Shown here in pieces: positions 55,061 through 63,543 of a stretch of DNA of 64,000 nt. Source of the DNA: Pseudomonas paeninsulae (lineage in GTDB: Bacteria; Pseudomonadota; Gammaproteobacteria; Pseudomonadales; Pseudomonadaceae); assembly GCF_035621475.1 (NCBI RefSeq), contig NZ_CP141799.1:1414501-1478500 (forward strand), in the 5' to 3' direction. Both the position numbers and the translations under genes were made by a program. The notes below the pieces were generated by a model. The model saw nothing but the letters and a program-made list of their open reading frames with translations, searched no databases and was not told where the DNA came from. Every line of letters begins with the position of its first letter. Within the stretch, counting starts at the first letter, position 1.

Positions 55061-55573
55061 ATGACTGTGAATGATCAACGCCTGACCCGGCTGGCCGTCG
55101 AATTGGGTCAGCGATTGCAGGCGCAAGGTGCGCAGGTGAGTGCCGCGGAGTCTTGTACTGGCGGTGGTATTGCCGAGGCAATTACCCGAATCCCCGGCAG
55201 CTCGGCCTGGTTCGAGGCTGGTTATGTCACCTATTCCAATGGACAGAAGAGCAAGCAGTTGAGGGTGCCCGAGGCGTTGTTCGCCGCCGAAGGGGCGGTC
55301 AGTCGCGAGGTGGTCGAGGCCATGGTGCGTGGCGCCCAGGCACAGAGCGGGGCGCGTTATGCGGTGGCGGTCAGCGGGGTGGCTGGGCCGGATGGCGGCT
55401 CGGCGGATAAGCCGGTGGGCACCGTGTGGTTGGCCTGGGGTGACGACGAGCGGCTGTTCAGCGCACGCCGCCAGTTCGCTGGCGACCGCGCCGAAGTTCG
55501 CCGACAAACGGTCGAGGCCGCTCTGGAGGGGCTGCTGCGCGTGATTGCGCAAGAAAATCCAAATGCAGGGTAG
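55061..55573 (+). CDS. pncC: Nicotinamide-nucleotide amidohydrolase PncC (CinA family)
   Basis: A 170-residue single-domain CinA-C protein that deamidates NMN to nicotinic acid mononucleotide in NAD recycling. Family motifs: SAAESCTGGGIAEAITRIPG, SSAWFEAGYVTYSN, AVSGVAGPDGGSADKPVGTV. ATG 55061 is preceded by CGGAGTG. It lies upstream of recA in the usual Pseudomonas arrangement, and the recA promoter with its LexA box follows its stop by 28 bp. Confidence 0.95.
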   Translation: MTVNDQRLTRLAVELGQRLQAQGAQVSAAESCTGGGIAEAITRIPGSSAWFEAGYVTYSNGQKSKQLRVPEALFAAEGAVSREVVEAMVRGAQAQSGARYAVAVSGVAGPDGGSADKPVGTVWLAWGDDERLFSARRQFAGDRAEVRRQTVEAALEGLLRVIAQENPNAG

Positions 55574-55600
55574 GCGAGGGACTTGCCCTGTGGAATAATA

Positions 55601-55616
55601 CTGTCTACTTATACAG
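55601..55616 (+). promoter_or_regulatory. LexA-binding SOS box of recA
   Basis: CTGTCTACTTATACAG matches the gammaproteobacterial CTGT-N8-ACAG LexA consensus. It is 48-63 bp upstream of the recA ATG (55664). Confidence 0.92.
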
Positions 55617-55663
55617 TTGTTAGTGGCCGCTAGCAGGCCCTTCTTTATTACGTGAGGACTTCA

Positions 55664-56701
55664 ATGGACGAGAATAAGAAGCGCGCCTTGGCGGCAGCCT
55701 TGGGCCAGATCGAAAAGCAATTTGGCAAGGGCGCAGTCATGCGCATGGGCGATCATGAGCGCCAGTCGATTCCGGCCATTTCCACCGGCTCGCTCGGTCT
55801 GGATATCGCCCTGGGTATCGGCGGTCTGCCAAGAGGCCGGATCGTCGAGATTTACGGCCCCGAGTCTTCCGGTAAAACCACCCTGACCCTGTCGGTGATC
55901 GCCGAAGCGCAGAAGCTCGGTGCCACCTGTGCCTTCGTCGATGCCGAGCATGCTCTGGATCCCGAATATGCCGGCAAGCTGGGCGTGAATGTCGATGACT
56001 TGTTGGTATCGCAACCGGATACCGGCGAGCAGGCGCTGGAAATAACCGACATGCTGGTGCGCTCCAATGCCGTCGACGTGATCGTCATCGACTCCGTGGC
56101 GGCCCTGGTGCCGAAAGCGGAAATCGAAGGCGAGATGGGCGACATGCACGTGGGCTTGCAGGCTCGCCTGATGTCCCAGGCACTGCGCAAGATTACCGGC
56201 AACATCAAAAACGCCAACTGCCTGGTGATCTTCATCAACCAGATCCGCATGAAGATCGGGGTGATGTTCGGTAGCCCGGAAACCACCACCGGCGGTAACG
56301 CGTTGAAGTTCTACGCCTCGGTGCGCCTGGACATTCGCCGCACCGGTGCGGTGAAAGAGGGTGACGAAGTGGTGGGCAGCGAAACCCGGGTCAAGGTCGT
56401 GAAAAACAAGGTGGCGCCGCCGTTCCGGCAGGCTGAGTTCCAGATCCTCTATGGCAAGGGCATCTACCGCAATGGCGAGGTTATCGACCTCGGCGTGCAA
56501 CACGGCCTGCTGGAGAAATCCGGTGCCTGGTACAGCTATCAGGGCAGCAAGATCGGTCAGGGCAAGGCCAATTCGGCCAAGTACCTGGAAGATAACCCGG
56601 AAGTGGCACGCACCATCGAGGGCCTGATCCGCGAGAAGTTGCTGGTTTCCAGCACTCCGGCCAAGGCCAGCGCAGACGTTCTGGCCACTGCCGAGGCCTG
56701 A
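55664..56701 (+). CDS. recA: Recombinase RecA
   Basis: A 345-residue strand-exchange protein and SOS coprotease. Walker [12 protein letters not shown] (about residues 65-75), [13 protein letters not shown], Walker [19 protein letters not shown], and DNA-binding loop regions [21 protein letters not shown] start at [19 protein letters not shown]; an upstream in-frame Met adds four residues. The SOS box lies 48 bp upstream and recX follows 10 bp after the stop, so recA and recX are probably co-transcribed. Confidence 0.99.
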   Translation: MDENKKRALAAALGQIEKQFGKGAVMRMGDHERQSIPAISTGSLGLDIALGIGGLPRGRIVEIYGPESSGKTTLTLSVIAEAQKLGATCAFVDAEHALDPEYAGKLGVNVDDLLVSQPDTGEQALEITDMLVRSNAVDVIVIDSVAALVPKAEIEGEMGDMHVGLQARLMSQALRKITGNIKNANCLVIFINQIRMKIGVMFGSPETTTGGNALKFYASVRLDIRRTGAVKEGDEVVGSETRVKVVKNKVAPPFRQAEFQILYGKGIYRNGEVIDLGVQHGLLEKSGAWYSYQGSKIGQGKANSAKYLEDNPEVARTIEGLIREKLLVSSTPAKASADVLATAEA

Positions 56702-56711
56702 CTCGTAGAAC

Positions 56712-57176
56712 ATGCCTGTCGTACTGGATAACCTCGTCGCGGTGCGCCGAGCAGCCATGGATCTATTGGCGCGTCGCGAGCATGGGCGCGTCGAGTTGAC
56801 CCGTAAGTTGCGTCAACGGGGCGCCCCAGTCGAACTGATTGACACAGCCCTCGAGCGCCTGGCGCAAGAGGGCTTGTTATCCGAAGCGCGGTATCTGGAA
56901 AACTTTGTCGGCTATCGTGCGCGCGCCGGTTATGGGCCGTTGCGCATTCGTGAAGAGCTGATCCAGCGCGGTTTGCCCCGGCCCGCTGTCGAGCAGGCGT
57001 TGCGCGACAGCGGTATCGATTGGTGCGAGCAGCTGGAACAAACCTGGCGCCGAAAATTTGCCGGTCAACTGCCGGGCGATGCTCGTGAACATGCCCAGCA
57101 GGGCCGCTTCCTCAGTTATCGCGGTTATCCACTGGATCTGATCAGCCGTTTGTTACGCGGCCTCGATCTGGACTGA
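56712..57176 (+). CDS. recX: Regulatory protein RecX
   Basis: A 154-residue all-helical RecA inhibitor. It shows the three RecX repeats: [40 protein letters not shown], and the C-terminal [15 protein letters not shown]. It lies directly downstream of recA, as in most Pseudomonas. A strong terminator follows at 57188-57215. Confidence 0.95.
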   Translation: MPVVLDNLVAVRRAAMDLLARREHGRVELTRKLRQRGAPVELIDTALERLAQEGLLSEARYLENFVGYRARAGYGPLRIREELIQRGLPRPAVEQALRDSGIDWCEQLEQTWRRKFAGQLPGDAREHAQQGRFLSYRGYPLDLISRLLRGLDLD

Positions 57177-57187
57177 AACATCCTTTG

Positions 57188-57215
57188 AACCCGGAGCCTG
57201 CGCTCCGGGTTTTTT
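57188..57215 (+). terminator. Rho-independent terminator after recX
   Basis: AACCCGGAGC (57188-57197) pairs exactly with GCTCCGGGTT (57202-57211) around CTGC, followed by more Ts. Confidence 0.92.
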
Positions 57216-57274
57216 GTTGGCTATGTACCCTTTATGTGTTGATGGCAAAACGGATGGGGCGGGCGGCGCTCTGC

Positions 57275-57316
57275 TTTAGCCCAGAAAGGCCCCAACTCAG
57301 CAGCGCTGGGCTGAAA
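57275..57316. repeat. REP-like inverted repeat between recX and the LOG-family gene
   Basis: TTTAGCCCAG (57275-57284) and CTGGGCTGAAA (57306-57316) form an imperfect inverted repeat, with a perfect 7-bp core AGCCCAG/CTGGGCT. The sequence GGGCTGAAACCCAC is a common Pseudomonas extragenic motif. The rest of the 241-bp gap (57177-57417) shows no gene. Confidence 0.5.
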
Positions 57317-57417
57317 CCCACACTACAGATAGATTTCCGGTTACTGGGTGGCGGTTGTCTGCAGCGGTTGGCTGGCGGTGCGCGTCACAAATAGCTGACC
57401 TCGTTGGCCAAGCGTAA

Positions 57418-58497
57418 TCAGCTTGGCTGTTCCCAGTGCTGCGGCTGGTTGATCAGATCCAGCAGTTCGCGCAAGCGGCCGTGGTCGCGGCTATTGAATG
57501 CAAAGGCCAGGCGAGTCAGGTGGCAGAGTTCCGGTTCGTCCTGCTCGGACTCGCAATAAGCCTGCTGCTGAAAACCACCGCTTTTGCACAGGCTGGTGAA
57601 CTCGAGGTTCAGCTGCTGCATGACCGCTTCATTGAGCGCGTGGTTGAGGCGGATCACATAGCGATCCTTGAGCCAGCGGCTGGAGTGGTAATTGCGATAG
57701 AACTGCGCGATTTCATCTGCTGCCTCCGTGGCGCTGTGTGCCAGGCGCACTAGATGCAGGTCGCTGGGCAGGATATAGCGGTTCCCCACCAGCTGGTTGT
57801 CGATAAAGGCCATGGCATCTTTCCAGAAACTACCCCCCGGTTGATCGAGCAGTACCACGGGCACCAATGGACTCTTGCCGGTTTGAATCAGGGTCAGTAC
57901 TTCGAGTGCTTCATCCAGGGTGCCGAAGCCGCCAGGGCACAGCACCAGACCATCTGCCTCCTTGACGAAGAACAGTTTGCGCAGGAAGAAGAAGTGGAAT
58001 GACAGCAGGTTGCTGGTGCCATGCACAGTGGCATTGGCCCCTTGTTCAAAGGGCAGGGTGATATTGAAGCCCAGGCTGTTTTCCAGGCCGGCGCCTTCAT
58101 GGGCTGCCGCCATGATGCCGCCGCCGGCACCGGTAACCACCATCAAGTCGTGCCGCGCCAGGGTGGCGCCGAGCTCGCGGGCCAGGGCATACAGCGGGTG
58201 ATCGGGCGGCGTACGTGCCGAGCCGAAAACGGTAACTTTACGCCGCCGTTTGAACTGCTCCAAAGAGCTGAATGCATGCTCCATTTCACGCAGGGTTTGC
58301 AGCATGATCTTGGCGTCCCAGCGATTGCGATCGGCCTGGGCCATGCGGATCACCGTGATCAGCATGTCGCGATACAGTGGCAGGTTCGGGCTGTCGCCAG
58401 GGGCGACCAGGGTAACCAGCTCGTCGACTTTGTCAGCAAGGTCGATGCCACTGGTCTGGAAGTGGCGGGATAAGTAATCGTCCGGTGCGTAAGGCAT
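57418..58497 (-). CDS. LOG-family nucleotide phosphoribohydrolase-like protein
   Basis: A 359-residue protein with a LOG (lysine decarboxylase-like) domain: TVFGSARTPPDHPLY, VVTGAGGGIMAAAHEGAGLE and the diagnostic LCPGGFGTLDEALEVLTLIQ. Proteins of this family hydrolyse nucleoside 5'-monophosphates, releasing the base, sometimes cytokinins. This one is longer than typical plant-type LOG and has N- and C-terminal extensions, as some bacterial members do. The substrate is unknown. I start at MPYAPDDYLSRHFQ. It converges on recX. Confidence 0.88.
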   Translation of the reverse strand: MPYAPDDYLSRHFQTSGIDLADKVDELVTLVAPGDSPNLPLYRDMLITVIRMAQADRNRWDAKIMLQTLREMEHAFSSLEQFKRRRKVTVFGSARTPPDHPLYALARELGATLARHDLMVVTGAGGGIMAAAHEGAGLENSLGFNITLPFEQGANATVHGTSNLLSFHFFFLRKLFFVKEADGLVLCPGGFGTLDEALEVLTLIQTGKSPLVPVVLLDQPGGSFWKDAMAFIDNQLVGNRYILPSDLHLVRLAHSATEAADEIAQFYRNYHSSRWLKDRYVIRLNHALNEAVMQQLNLEFTSLCKSGGFQQQAYCESEQDEPELCHLTRLAFAFNSRDHGRLRELLDLINQPQHWEQPS

Positions 58498-58890
58498 TCG
58501 ACTTCTCCGTTCTGGATGCCGGCCGGATTGTTTCGCTGTCGTGAAAGCTCCGGTCATATTCAGAGTATGGCTGGCGCTTGCGCTTTGGAAGCGCTAAATA
58601 CCTGATCAGGTTGCAGAAAATCTCCAGTCTGGGTGGGCACCAGCGACGATTGGACTGGGCGCTGTCGCTGGATCTTGAGCCTGCTCGCCAGCGCGATGGC
58701 GGAGGCCCGGGTCCTCGGTTGCGTCTACGGCCGGGCTGCGGGGGCTTGGCGGTATGGGCCGACCGGGCGTTCGCCGGCCAATGCAGGCAGGCGCCTGCTG
58801 GCGAAGACGGTAGTGCCATAACTGCAGCCCCGTGCCTGCAGTCATTTGGGATGGCGGGTGCGGGGCCTGCTGCAGTTGTCTCGCGCTGGC
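58498..58890. other. Intergenic region of 393 bp with a REP-like hairpin, no gene seen
   Basis: Between the starts and ends of the LOG and beta-CASP genes, both on the minus strand. Open frames here (the longest about 120 codons) have low-complexity, Gly/Arg-rich products and no family resemblance. At 58770-58805, TTCGCCGGC (58770-58778) pairs imperfectly with GCTGGCGAA (58797-58805), with inner GCAGGC/GCCTGC complementarity. This resembles a REP hairpin. Confidence 0.55.
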
Positions 58891-60294
58891 TCAGATGGCG
58901 ATCTGCTCGCCTGGCTCAGGGATGCTGGCAATCCAGTTAAGGCGCTCGCGCAGAGCCTGCTGCAGCGTCTGCATTTTCTCCAGTTCGCCATGCACCAGAT
59001 ACAGTTCGGGGTGATGGTCGAAATGACTGACCCAGTCGAGTAACTGCGACTGCCCGGCATGGGCGGAGAAGCCGCCGAGGGTGTGGATTTGTGCTTTTAC
59101 TGCGATGCGCTGGTGGAGCATTTTCACCGTGCTGGCACCGTCGACTATGGCTCGTCCCGGAGTGCCTCTGGCCTGGAATCCGGGGAACACCACATGGCAA
59201 TCTTCGCGCCAGAGGTTGTGCTTGAAATGGTGGGCGATGCGCCCTCCGGTACACATGCCACTGCCGGCGATAATGATGGCGCCGCTTTTGACCCGGTTGA
59301 TCGCCATGGACTCTTCCGGGGTCGGCGTGCAGCGCAGGATCGGCAACCAGTCCTCGATGCGCCTGGCGGGTTTGTGCGCAATGGCCGCGTGATCGTCCGG
59401 GTCGAACAGGTGTTGAAAGCGCGAATAGATGGTGTTGGCGCGAATGGCCATGGGGCTGTCGAGGAACACCACCTGCTGGGGCAGTCGACCCTCCTGGTAG
59501 AAACGACCGAGGTAGTAGATCAGGTCCTGGGTGCGGCCGACGGCGAAGGCCGGGATCAGCACGTTACCGCCGTCGCGATGGGCCTGCTGGAGAATCTCGG
59601 CCAGTTCATCCAGGGTGTCGTCGCTGTTACGGTGATCGCGATCGCCATAGGTGGACTCGAGTAGCACCAGATCGGCTCGGTCGAGCGTGGTCGGTGGGTG
59701 CATCAGGGGCGAGCAGGTGTTGCCGAGATCACCGGAAAACACCAGGCGCCGGGTCAGGTGATGATCCTGTACCTGCAGTTCGACGATCGCCGAGCCAAGG
59801 ATATGGCCGGCATCGTGAAAGGTTACCTGCACGCCCTTGGCTATTTCGAGTGGCTCGCCATAGGCCTGTGGGCGCCTTTGTTTGAGCGCCTGCTCGGCAT
59901 CCTCGGTGGTATACAGCGGGTTGAGCGGTGGCTTGCCCTTGCGTGCACGCCACTTGTTCTCCCACTCTGTATCTTTCTCCTGGATATGCGCCGCATCCAG
60001 CAGCATCAGTTCCATCAGTTCACAGCTAGCGTCGGTGGCGAAGATCGGCCCGCGATAACCGGCACCGACCAGTTTGGGCAGCAGGCCACTATGGTCGATA
60101 TGGGCATGGGAAATTACCACCGCATCCAGGCTCAGCGGATCGAAAGCGAAGGGTGCGCGATTGCCTTCGTCCTCTTCGCGGCGGCCCTGGCGCATGCCGC
60201 ACTCAAGCAGCACCTTGGCGCCGTCGCGGCTTTCGATCAGGTAGCAGGAACCAGTGACTTGCTGGATGGCGCCAAGGAAGCTGATTAGAGCCAT
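58891..60294 (-). CDS. Metallo-beta-lactamase-fold protein with beta-CASP and RNA-metabolism domains
   Basis: A 467-residue protein of the CPSF73/RNase J-like MBL superfamily. Metal-binding motif VISHAHIDHSGLLPKL (about residues 58-73), a second His in HDAGHILGSAIVEL, and an Asp in VFSGDLGN. The beta-CASP region (STYGDRDHR, LIPAFAVGRTQDLIYYLGRF) precedes the C-terminal RMMBL part (ALKAQIHTLGGFSAHAGQSQ-like region ending before DWVSHF). It should be a nuclease acting on RNA or possibly DNA. Its role in Pseudomonas is unknown. It lies next to the phosphoketolase-like pseudogene. Confidence 0.9.
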   Translation of the reverse strand: MALISFLGAIQQVTGSCYLIESRDGAKVLLECGMRQGRREEDEGNRAPFAFDPLSLDAVVISHAHIDHSGLLPKLVGAGYRGPIFATDASCELMELMLLDAAHIQEKDTEWENKWRARKGKPPLNPLYTTEDAEQALKQRRPQAYGEPLEIAKGVQVTFHDAGHILGSAIVELQVQDHHLTRRLVFSGDLGNTCSPLMHPPTTLDRADLVLLESTYGDRDHRNSDDTLDELAEILQQAHRDGGNVLIPAFAVGRTQDLIYYLGRFYQEGRLPQQVVFLDSPMAIRANTIYSRFQHLFDPDDHAAIAHKPARRIEDWLPILRCTPTPEESMAINRVKSGAIIIAGSGMCTGGRIAHHFKHNLWREDCHVVFPGFQARGTPGRAIVDGASTVKMLHQRIAVKAQIHTLGGFSAHAGQSQLLDWVSHFDHHPELYLVHGELEKMQTLQQALRERLNWIASIPEPGEQIAI

Positions 60295-60434
60295 ATCGGA
60301 AATCCTTGATGATGGTGAATGAGCTCAGGGTGCCGCGAATGATGGTCGCTGGCCTTGATGCAGATCAGGGTGCCGGCTGCTCGTTGCGTGCTAGACAGTG
60401 CGAAAGCTCCAGGCGAGCGCCCATGCCGTAATTA

Positions 60435-61125
60435 TTGCCGAGTGCCCGTGAGCTGGCCGCCCATGCCTTGGCCGAACCTGGGTTCGCCGCTTGGCAGCAG
60501 GGCTACGGCCCTGTACAGCATAGTCCAGAGACCTGTGCGGCGGTCTTGCGTATGGCCCATCAACGGGTGCAAGCGGGTAAGCAGCTCGACCTGGCCAGTG
60601 TCTATGCTCTGCTGCGCGCACTGGACCGGCTGAACGCCGCCGGTTTATGGCTGGTGGTGCAGATGAGCATGCCTGGCGCGTACGCCTGGACGGCATGGCC
60701 CTGGAACCTGACGACTTCAAGGTAAAGCCCGAGGGACGTACCGGCGGCGCCTTGAACATGGTGCCCGGCTACGCCGCCTACCTGGCGCTGAATGCCCAGG
60801 CCGGGGAAAGCCGTGGTTGGCTGATGGGGCAGGGGCACTGTGTGGCGGCAGTCGAGGCGCTGAATCTGTTGACCGCCAACCAGCACCCTGAACAGATCGC
60901 GCGTTACAGGAGCGATGAAACTGGAATGAGCCGGCTAGTGGCAGACCTCTACAGCTATGTCCAGGCAGCCGATGGCGCGCCGGGTGTGCCCCTGGGTAGT
61001 CACGTCAATCCGCATAGCGCTGGCGGTATTGCCGAAGGGGGTTGCCTCGGCTTTGCCGAGTAGCAGTACTGTCACTTACCTCTGCCCGGAAAAAAGCTGC
61101 AGGCTTTCTTGTCGGCTGGCGCAGC
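60435..61125 (+). pseudogene. Truncated, frameshifted phosphoketolase-like (xylulose 5-phosphate epimerase annotated) gene
   Basis: Only the N-terminal third of a family of about 790 residues remains. Part 1 starts at TTG 60435 (PSARELAAHALAEPGFAAWQ, then ASVYALLRALDRLNAAGLWL). Near 60655-60665 the reading frame shifts: from there the homologous frame reads EHAWRVRLDGMALEPDDFK, then GGALNMVPGYAAYLALN, WLMGQGHCVAAVEALNLL, LGSHVNPHSAGGIAEGG and LGFAE. A TAG follows at 61061-61063, where a Leu codon is expected. Beyond it the frame still reads QYCHLPLPGKKLQAFLS, resembling the family's QYAHMPLPGERLVAFLSDG, and homology fades near 61125. The rest is gone. Family naming is from memory of motifs. 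Confidence 0.75.
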
Positions 61126-61156
61126 CCCAATACCGGCGTTGATTGACTACTGCCGC

Positions 61157-61555
61157 CTATTGGCCGCAGTCGCTGTTGCTGAAGCGCTCGCTGACGATCG
61201 GGCGATTGGTTTTGTATTCGCTGAACTCGTAACGCAGGACGGCGCCACGCGCCAATAACTGGCGATAGCCGGGGTTGCGGCACACGCTGTTGGCCAACTG
61301 CGCGCGCACGCTATCGGGGTTACCGCGCATCTGCGCGGCGTGGGCGGGGCGCACGCTCAGGTGATTGACCAGTTCATTGCCGTCGACGCTATAACCTTGA
61401 TCGAGAATGTCTGCGTTGATCGCCCGTGGCGTGCCAACGCTACTTTCCTGGGCGACGCGTTCCAGGGTCTTGCTCAGCTCGAAATTGTTCAGCGATGCGG
61501 CCTGAGCGAACATGGGCAGGCTAAGGGCGAGGATTACAGCGATCAGGCGCGGCAT
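61157..61555 (-). CDS. QSregVF-family secreted protein (quorum-sensing-regulated virulence-factor family)
   Basis: A 132-residue protein with a clear signal peptide (MPRLIAVILALSLPMFAQAAS). The mature part is small with two cysteines (VCRNPGYRQLLARGAVLRYE, SDCGQ at the end), probably disulfide-linked. It matches my memory of PA3611 of P. aeruginosa, the type member of the QSregVF family; the function there is unclear. I start at MPRLIAV; an upstream Met adds 20 residues. A periplasmic or secreted location is inferred. Confidence 0.78.
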   Translation of the reverse strand: MPRLIAVILALSLPMFAQAASLNNFELSKTLERVAQESSVGTPRAINADILDQGYSVDGNELVNHLSVRPAHAAQMRGNPDSVRAQLANSVCRNPGYRQLLARGAVLRYEFSEYKTNRPIVSERFSNSDCGQ

Positions 61556-61740
61556 GGGGTTCTCCAGAGTCAATTCGAACCCTTCGACAGGCATGAGCCT
61601 GCAGAGGTTCAGCAAGTGACTATCTTACTTGGCTGCCTGGGTTTACCCCACCTGCAATCGTGGCGGCTTTGTTAGACTGGCGGGCTTACCGCCCCAGGAT
61701 CCCACATGACGTCCATTGCTTGCTACGGAACGCTTTGCGC

Positions 61741-62451
61741 ATGAGCCATGCCGTCGCTCGTTTGCGCGCCGCGCGCATTGCGCGTAGTGAAAAACCTTTC
61801 CTGGCCCGTGGCTCCAAGGCCGTGCGTTGCCAGCGCTGCCGGCTGGCCCTGAGCCATTGCCTGTGCGCCTGGCGTCCGCAGATCGAGGCGAAATCGGGCA
61901 TGTGTTTGCTGATGCATGATGTCGAGGCGCTCAAGCCGAGCAATACCGGTTGGTTGATTGCCGATGTAGTGGCCGACACGTCGGCCTTCGGCTGGTTGCG
62001 AACGGCGGTCGAGCCCGCCTTGCCGGCGCTGCTGAGCGATCCGCAGTGGCAGCCCTATCTGGTGTTTCCCGGTGAATACGTCGAGTCTGCGCGAGTGGTC
62101 AGTGAGGTGCAGCATGCACCTGGCAAGCGGCCACTGTTCATTCTGCTCGATGCGACCTGGGCCGAGGCGCGCAAGATGTTCCGCAAAAGCCCCTACCTCG
62201 ACAGCTTGCCGGTGCTCAGCCTGCAGCCCGAGCAGTTGTCGCGTTATCGTCTGCGGCGGTCCACGCGCGACGATCACCTGTGTACCGCCGAGGTGGCGGC
62301 GCTCTGTCTGGAGCTGGCCGGCGATCAGCGTGCCGCCGACGCGCTGAATGCCTATCTGGATGTCTTCAGCCAGCACTACTTGGCGGCTAAGGCTCCACGC
62401 GCGGTTGATCTGGACGACGCCCTGCACCAGCATTTGCGCTTGTTTCTGTGA
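61741..62451 (+). CDS. tapT: tRNA-uridine aminocarboxypropyltransferase TapT (DTW domain)
   Basis: A 236-residue SPOUT-like enzyme that makes acp3U in tRNA using S-adenosylmethionine. Family motifs: a zinc-like CQRCRLALSHCLCAW at about residues 32-46, VFPGEYVESARVV, and the DTW-type motif LLDATWAEARKMFRKSPYL, here with DATW in place of DGTW. I start at MSHAVARLRAARIAR; an upstream start lengthens the protein without adding domains. It overlaps the convergent DMT permease gene by 65 bp (62387-62451). Confidence 0.88.
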   Translation: MSHAVARLRAARIARSEKPFLARGSKAVRCQRCRLALSHCLCAWRPQIEAKSGMCLLMHDVEALKPSNTGWLIADVVADTSAFGWLRTAVEPALPALLSDPQWQPYLVFPGEYVESARVVSEVQHAPGKRPLFILLDATWAEARKMFRKSPYLDSLPVLSLQPEQLSRYRLRRSTRDDHLCTAEVAALCLELAGDQRAADALNAYLDVFSQHYLAAKAPRAVDLDDALHQHLRLFL

Positions 62452-63340
62452 GTAGTTGGCTGGGTTTTTTCGGCCATAATTGCGCCAGCAGCATGCCGGC
62501 GAGCATCAGTGCACAGCCGAAATAACCACGCAGTTGCAGCGCTTCGCCCAGTAGCCAGGCGCCTGCAATGGCGGCAAACACGGCTTCCAGCGAGAGGATG
62601 ATCGCGGCATGCGAGGCGATCGCATGCTTTTGCGCCACCACCTGCAAGGTAAAGCCGATGGCCACGCCGAACAGACCGCCATACAGAATCGCCGGCCCGG
62701 CGGCGATGATCGAGTCGAGGTGGATCTCCTCGAAGATCAGCGCCAACAGCAGGCTGATCAGCGCGCAGGTGGCGAATTGCACCACGGCCAGACGCAATGG
62801 GTCATGACGCCTGGCGAAGACCCCCACCAGCAGCACATGCACGGCCCAGACGAAGGCTCCGGCCAATTGCAGCCAGTCGCCGGAGGCGACCTGAAAGCCT
62901 TCGCCGACGCTGAGCAAAAACATGCCGAGCACCGCCAGCGAGGCGCCCAGCCAGATGCCCAGCCCCGTTTTGTGGCCGATCAGCAGGCCGAGCAGGGGCA
63001 CGATGATCACGTACAATCCGGTGATGAATCCGGCGTTGGTGACACTGGTGAAGAGCAAACCGACCTGCTGCAGATTGATTCCCAGGGCCAACGCCAAGCC
63101 CATCAGGCCACCACCCAGTAGCAGGTGGCGGTTTAGCGGCGGCGGAGGTGTGCTGCGCGAGCGGCGCTCAAGCAGCGGTAGCAGTGGCAGCAGAATCAAT
63201 ACCGCCAGGGCAAAACGCAGGCCGCTGTAGAGCAATGGCCCTATCGAGTCCATGCCCAGGCGCTGGGCGACGAAGGCCGAGCCCCAGATCATGGCCGTCA
63301 GCAGCATCAAGAGGTCGGCGCGCAGGGCCTGGCTTCGCAT
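62387..63340 (-). CDS. DMT-superfamily (EamA) permease
   Basis: A 317-residue inner-membrane transporter with ten predicted helices and two EamA domains. The first begins DLLMLLTAMIWGSAFVAQRL, and the second contains GPAILYGGLFGVAIGFTLQ and SLEAVFAAIAGAWLLGEAL. It probably exports amino acids or other metabolites, but the substrate is unknown. I start at MRSQALRADLLML. The C-terminal about 22 codons are antisense to the tapT end. No terminator separates the two convergent genes. Confidence 0.9.
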   Translation of the reverse strand: MRSQALRADLLMLLTAMIWGSAFVAQRLGMDSIGPLLYSGLRFALAVLILLPLLPLLERRSRSTPPPPLNRHLLLGGGLMGLALALGINLQQVGLLFTSVTNAGFITGLYVIIVPLLGLLIGHKTGLGIWLGASLAVLGMFLLSVGEGFQVASGDWLQLAGAFVWAVHVLLVGVFARRHDPLRLAVVQFATCALISLLLALIFEEIHLDSIIAAGPAILYGGLFGVAIGFTLQVVAQKHAIASHAAIILSLEAVFAAIAGAWLLGEALQLRGYFGCALMLAGMLLAQLWPKKPSQLLTETSANAGAGRRPDQPRVEP

Positions 63341-63543
63341 AAAACAGTCTCGTTGGGCAAAAGTGCAGACTGTGCCGCAAAGCAACGCGCTTGACCACTC
63401 CGAGATCGCTCGGCATGCTTGGCGCCGTCTTAGGCGCATTATGCAGTTGGCCGTGTACTATGCGCGGCTAATCGAGCGGTCTGTCGTGTTTTACCCGGCA
63501 GGCCTGCGCTAGCGGTACTCACATAACAAGAACAGGATCTGCA

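Noticed and set aside
58578..58940. 120-codon plus-strand frame in the 393-bp gap
   Set aside because: The product is low-complexity and Gly/Arg-rich, overlaps a REP-like hairpin and the end of the beta-CASP gene, and resembles nothing known.
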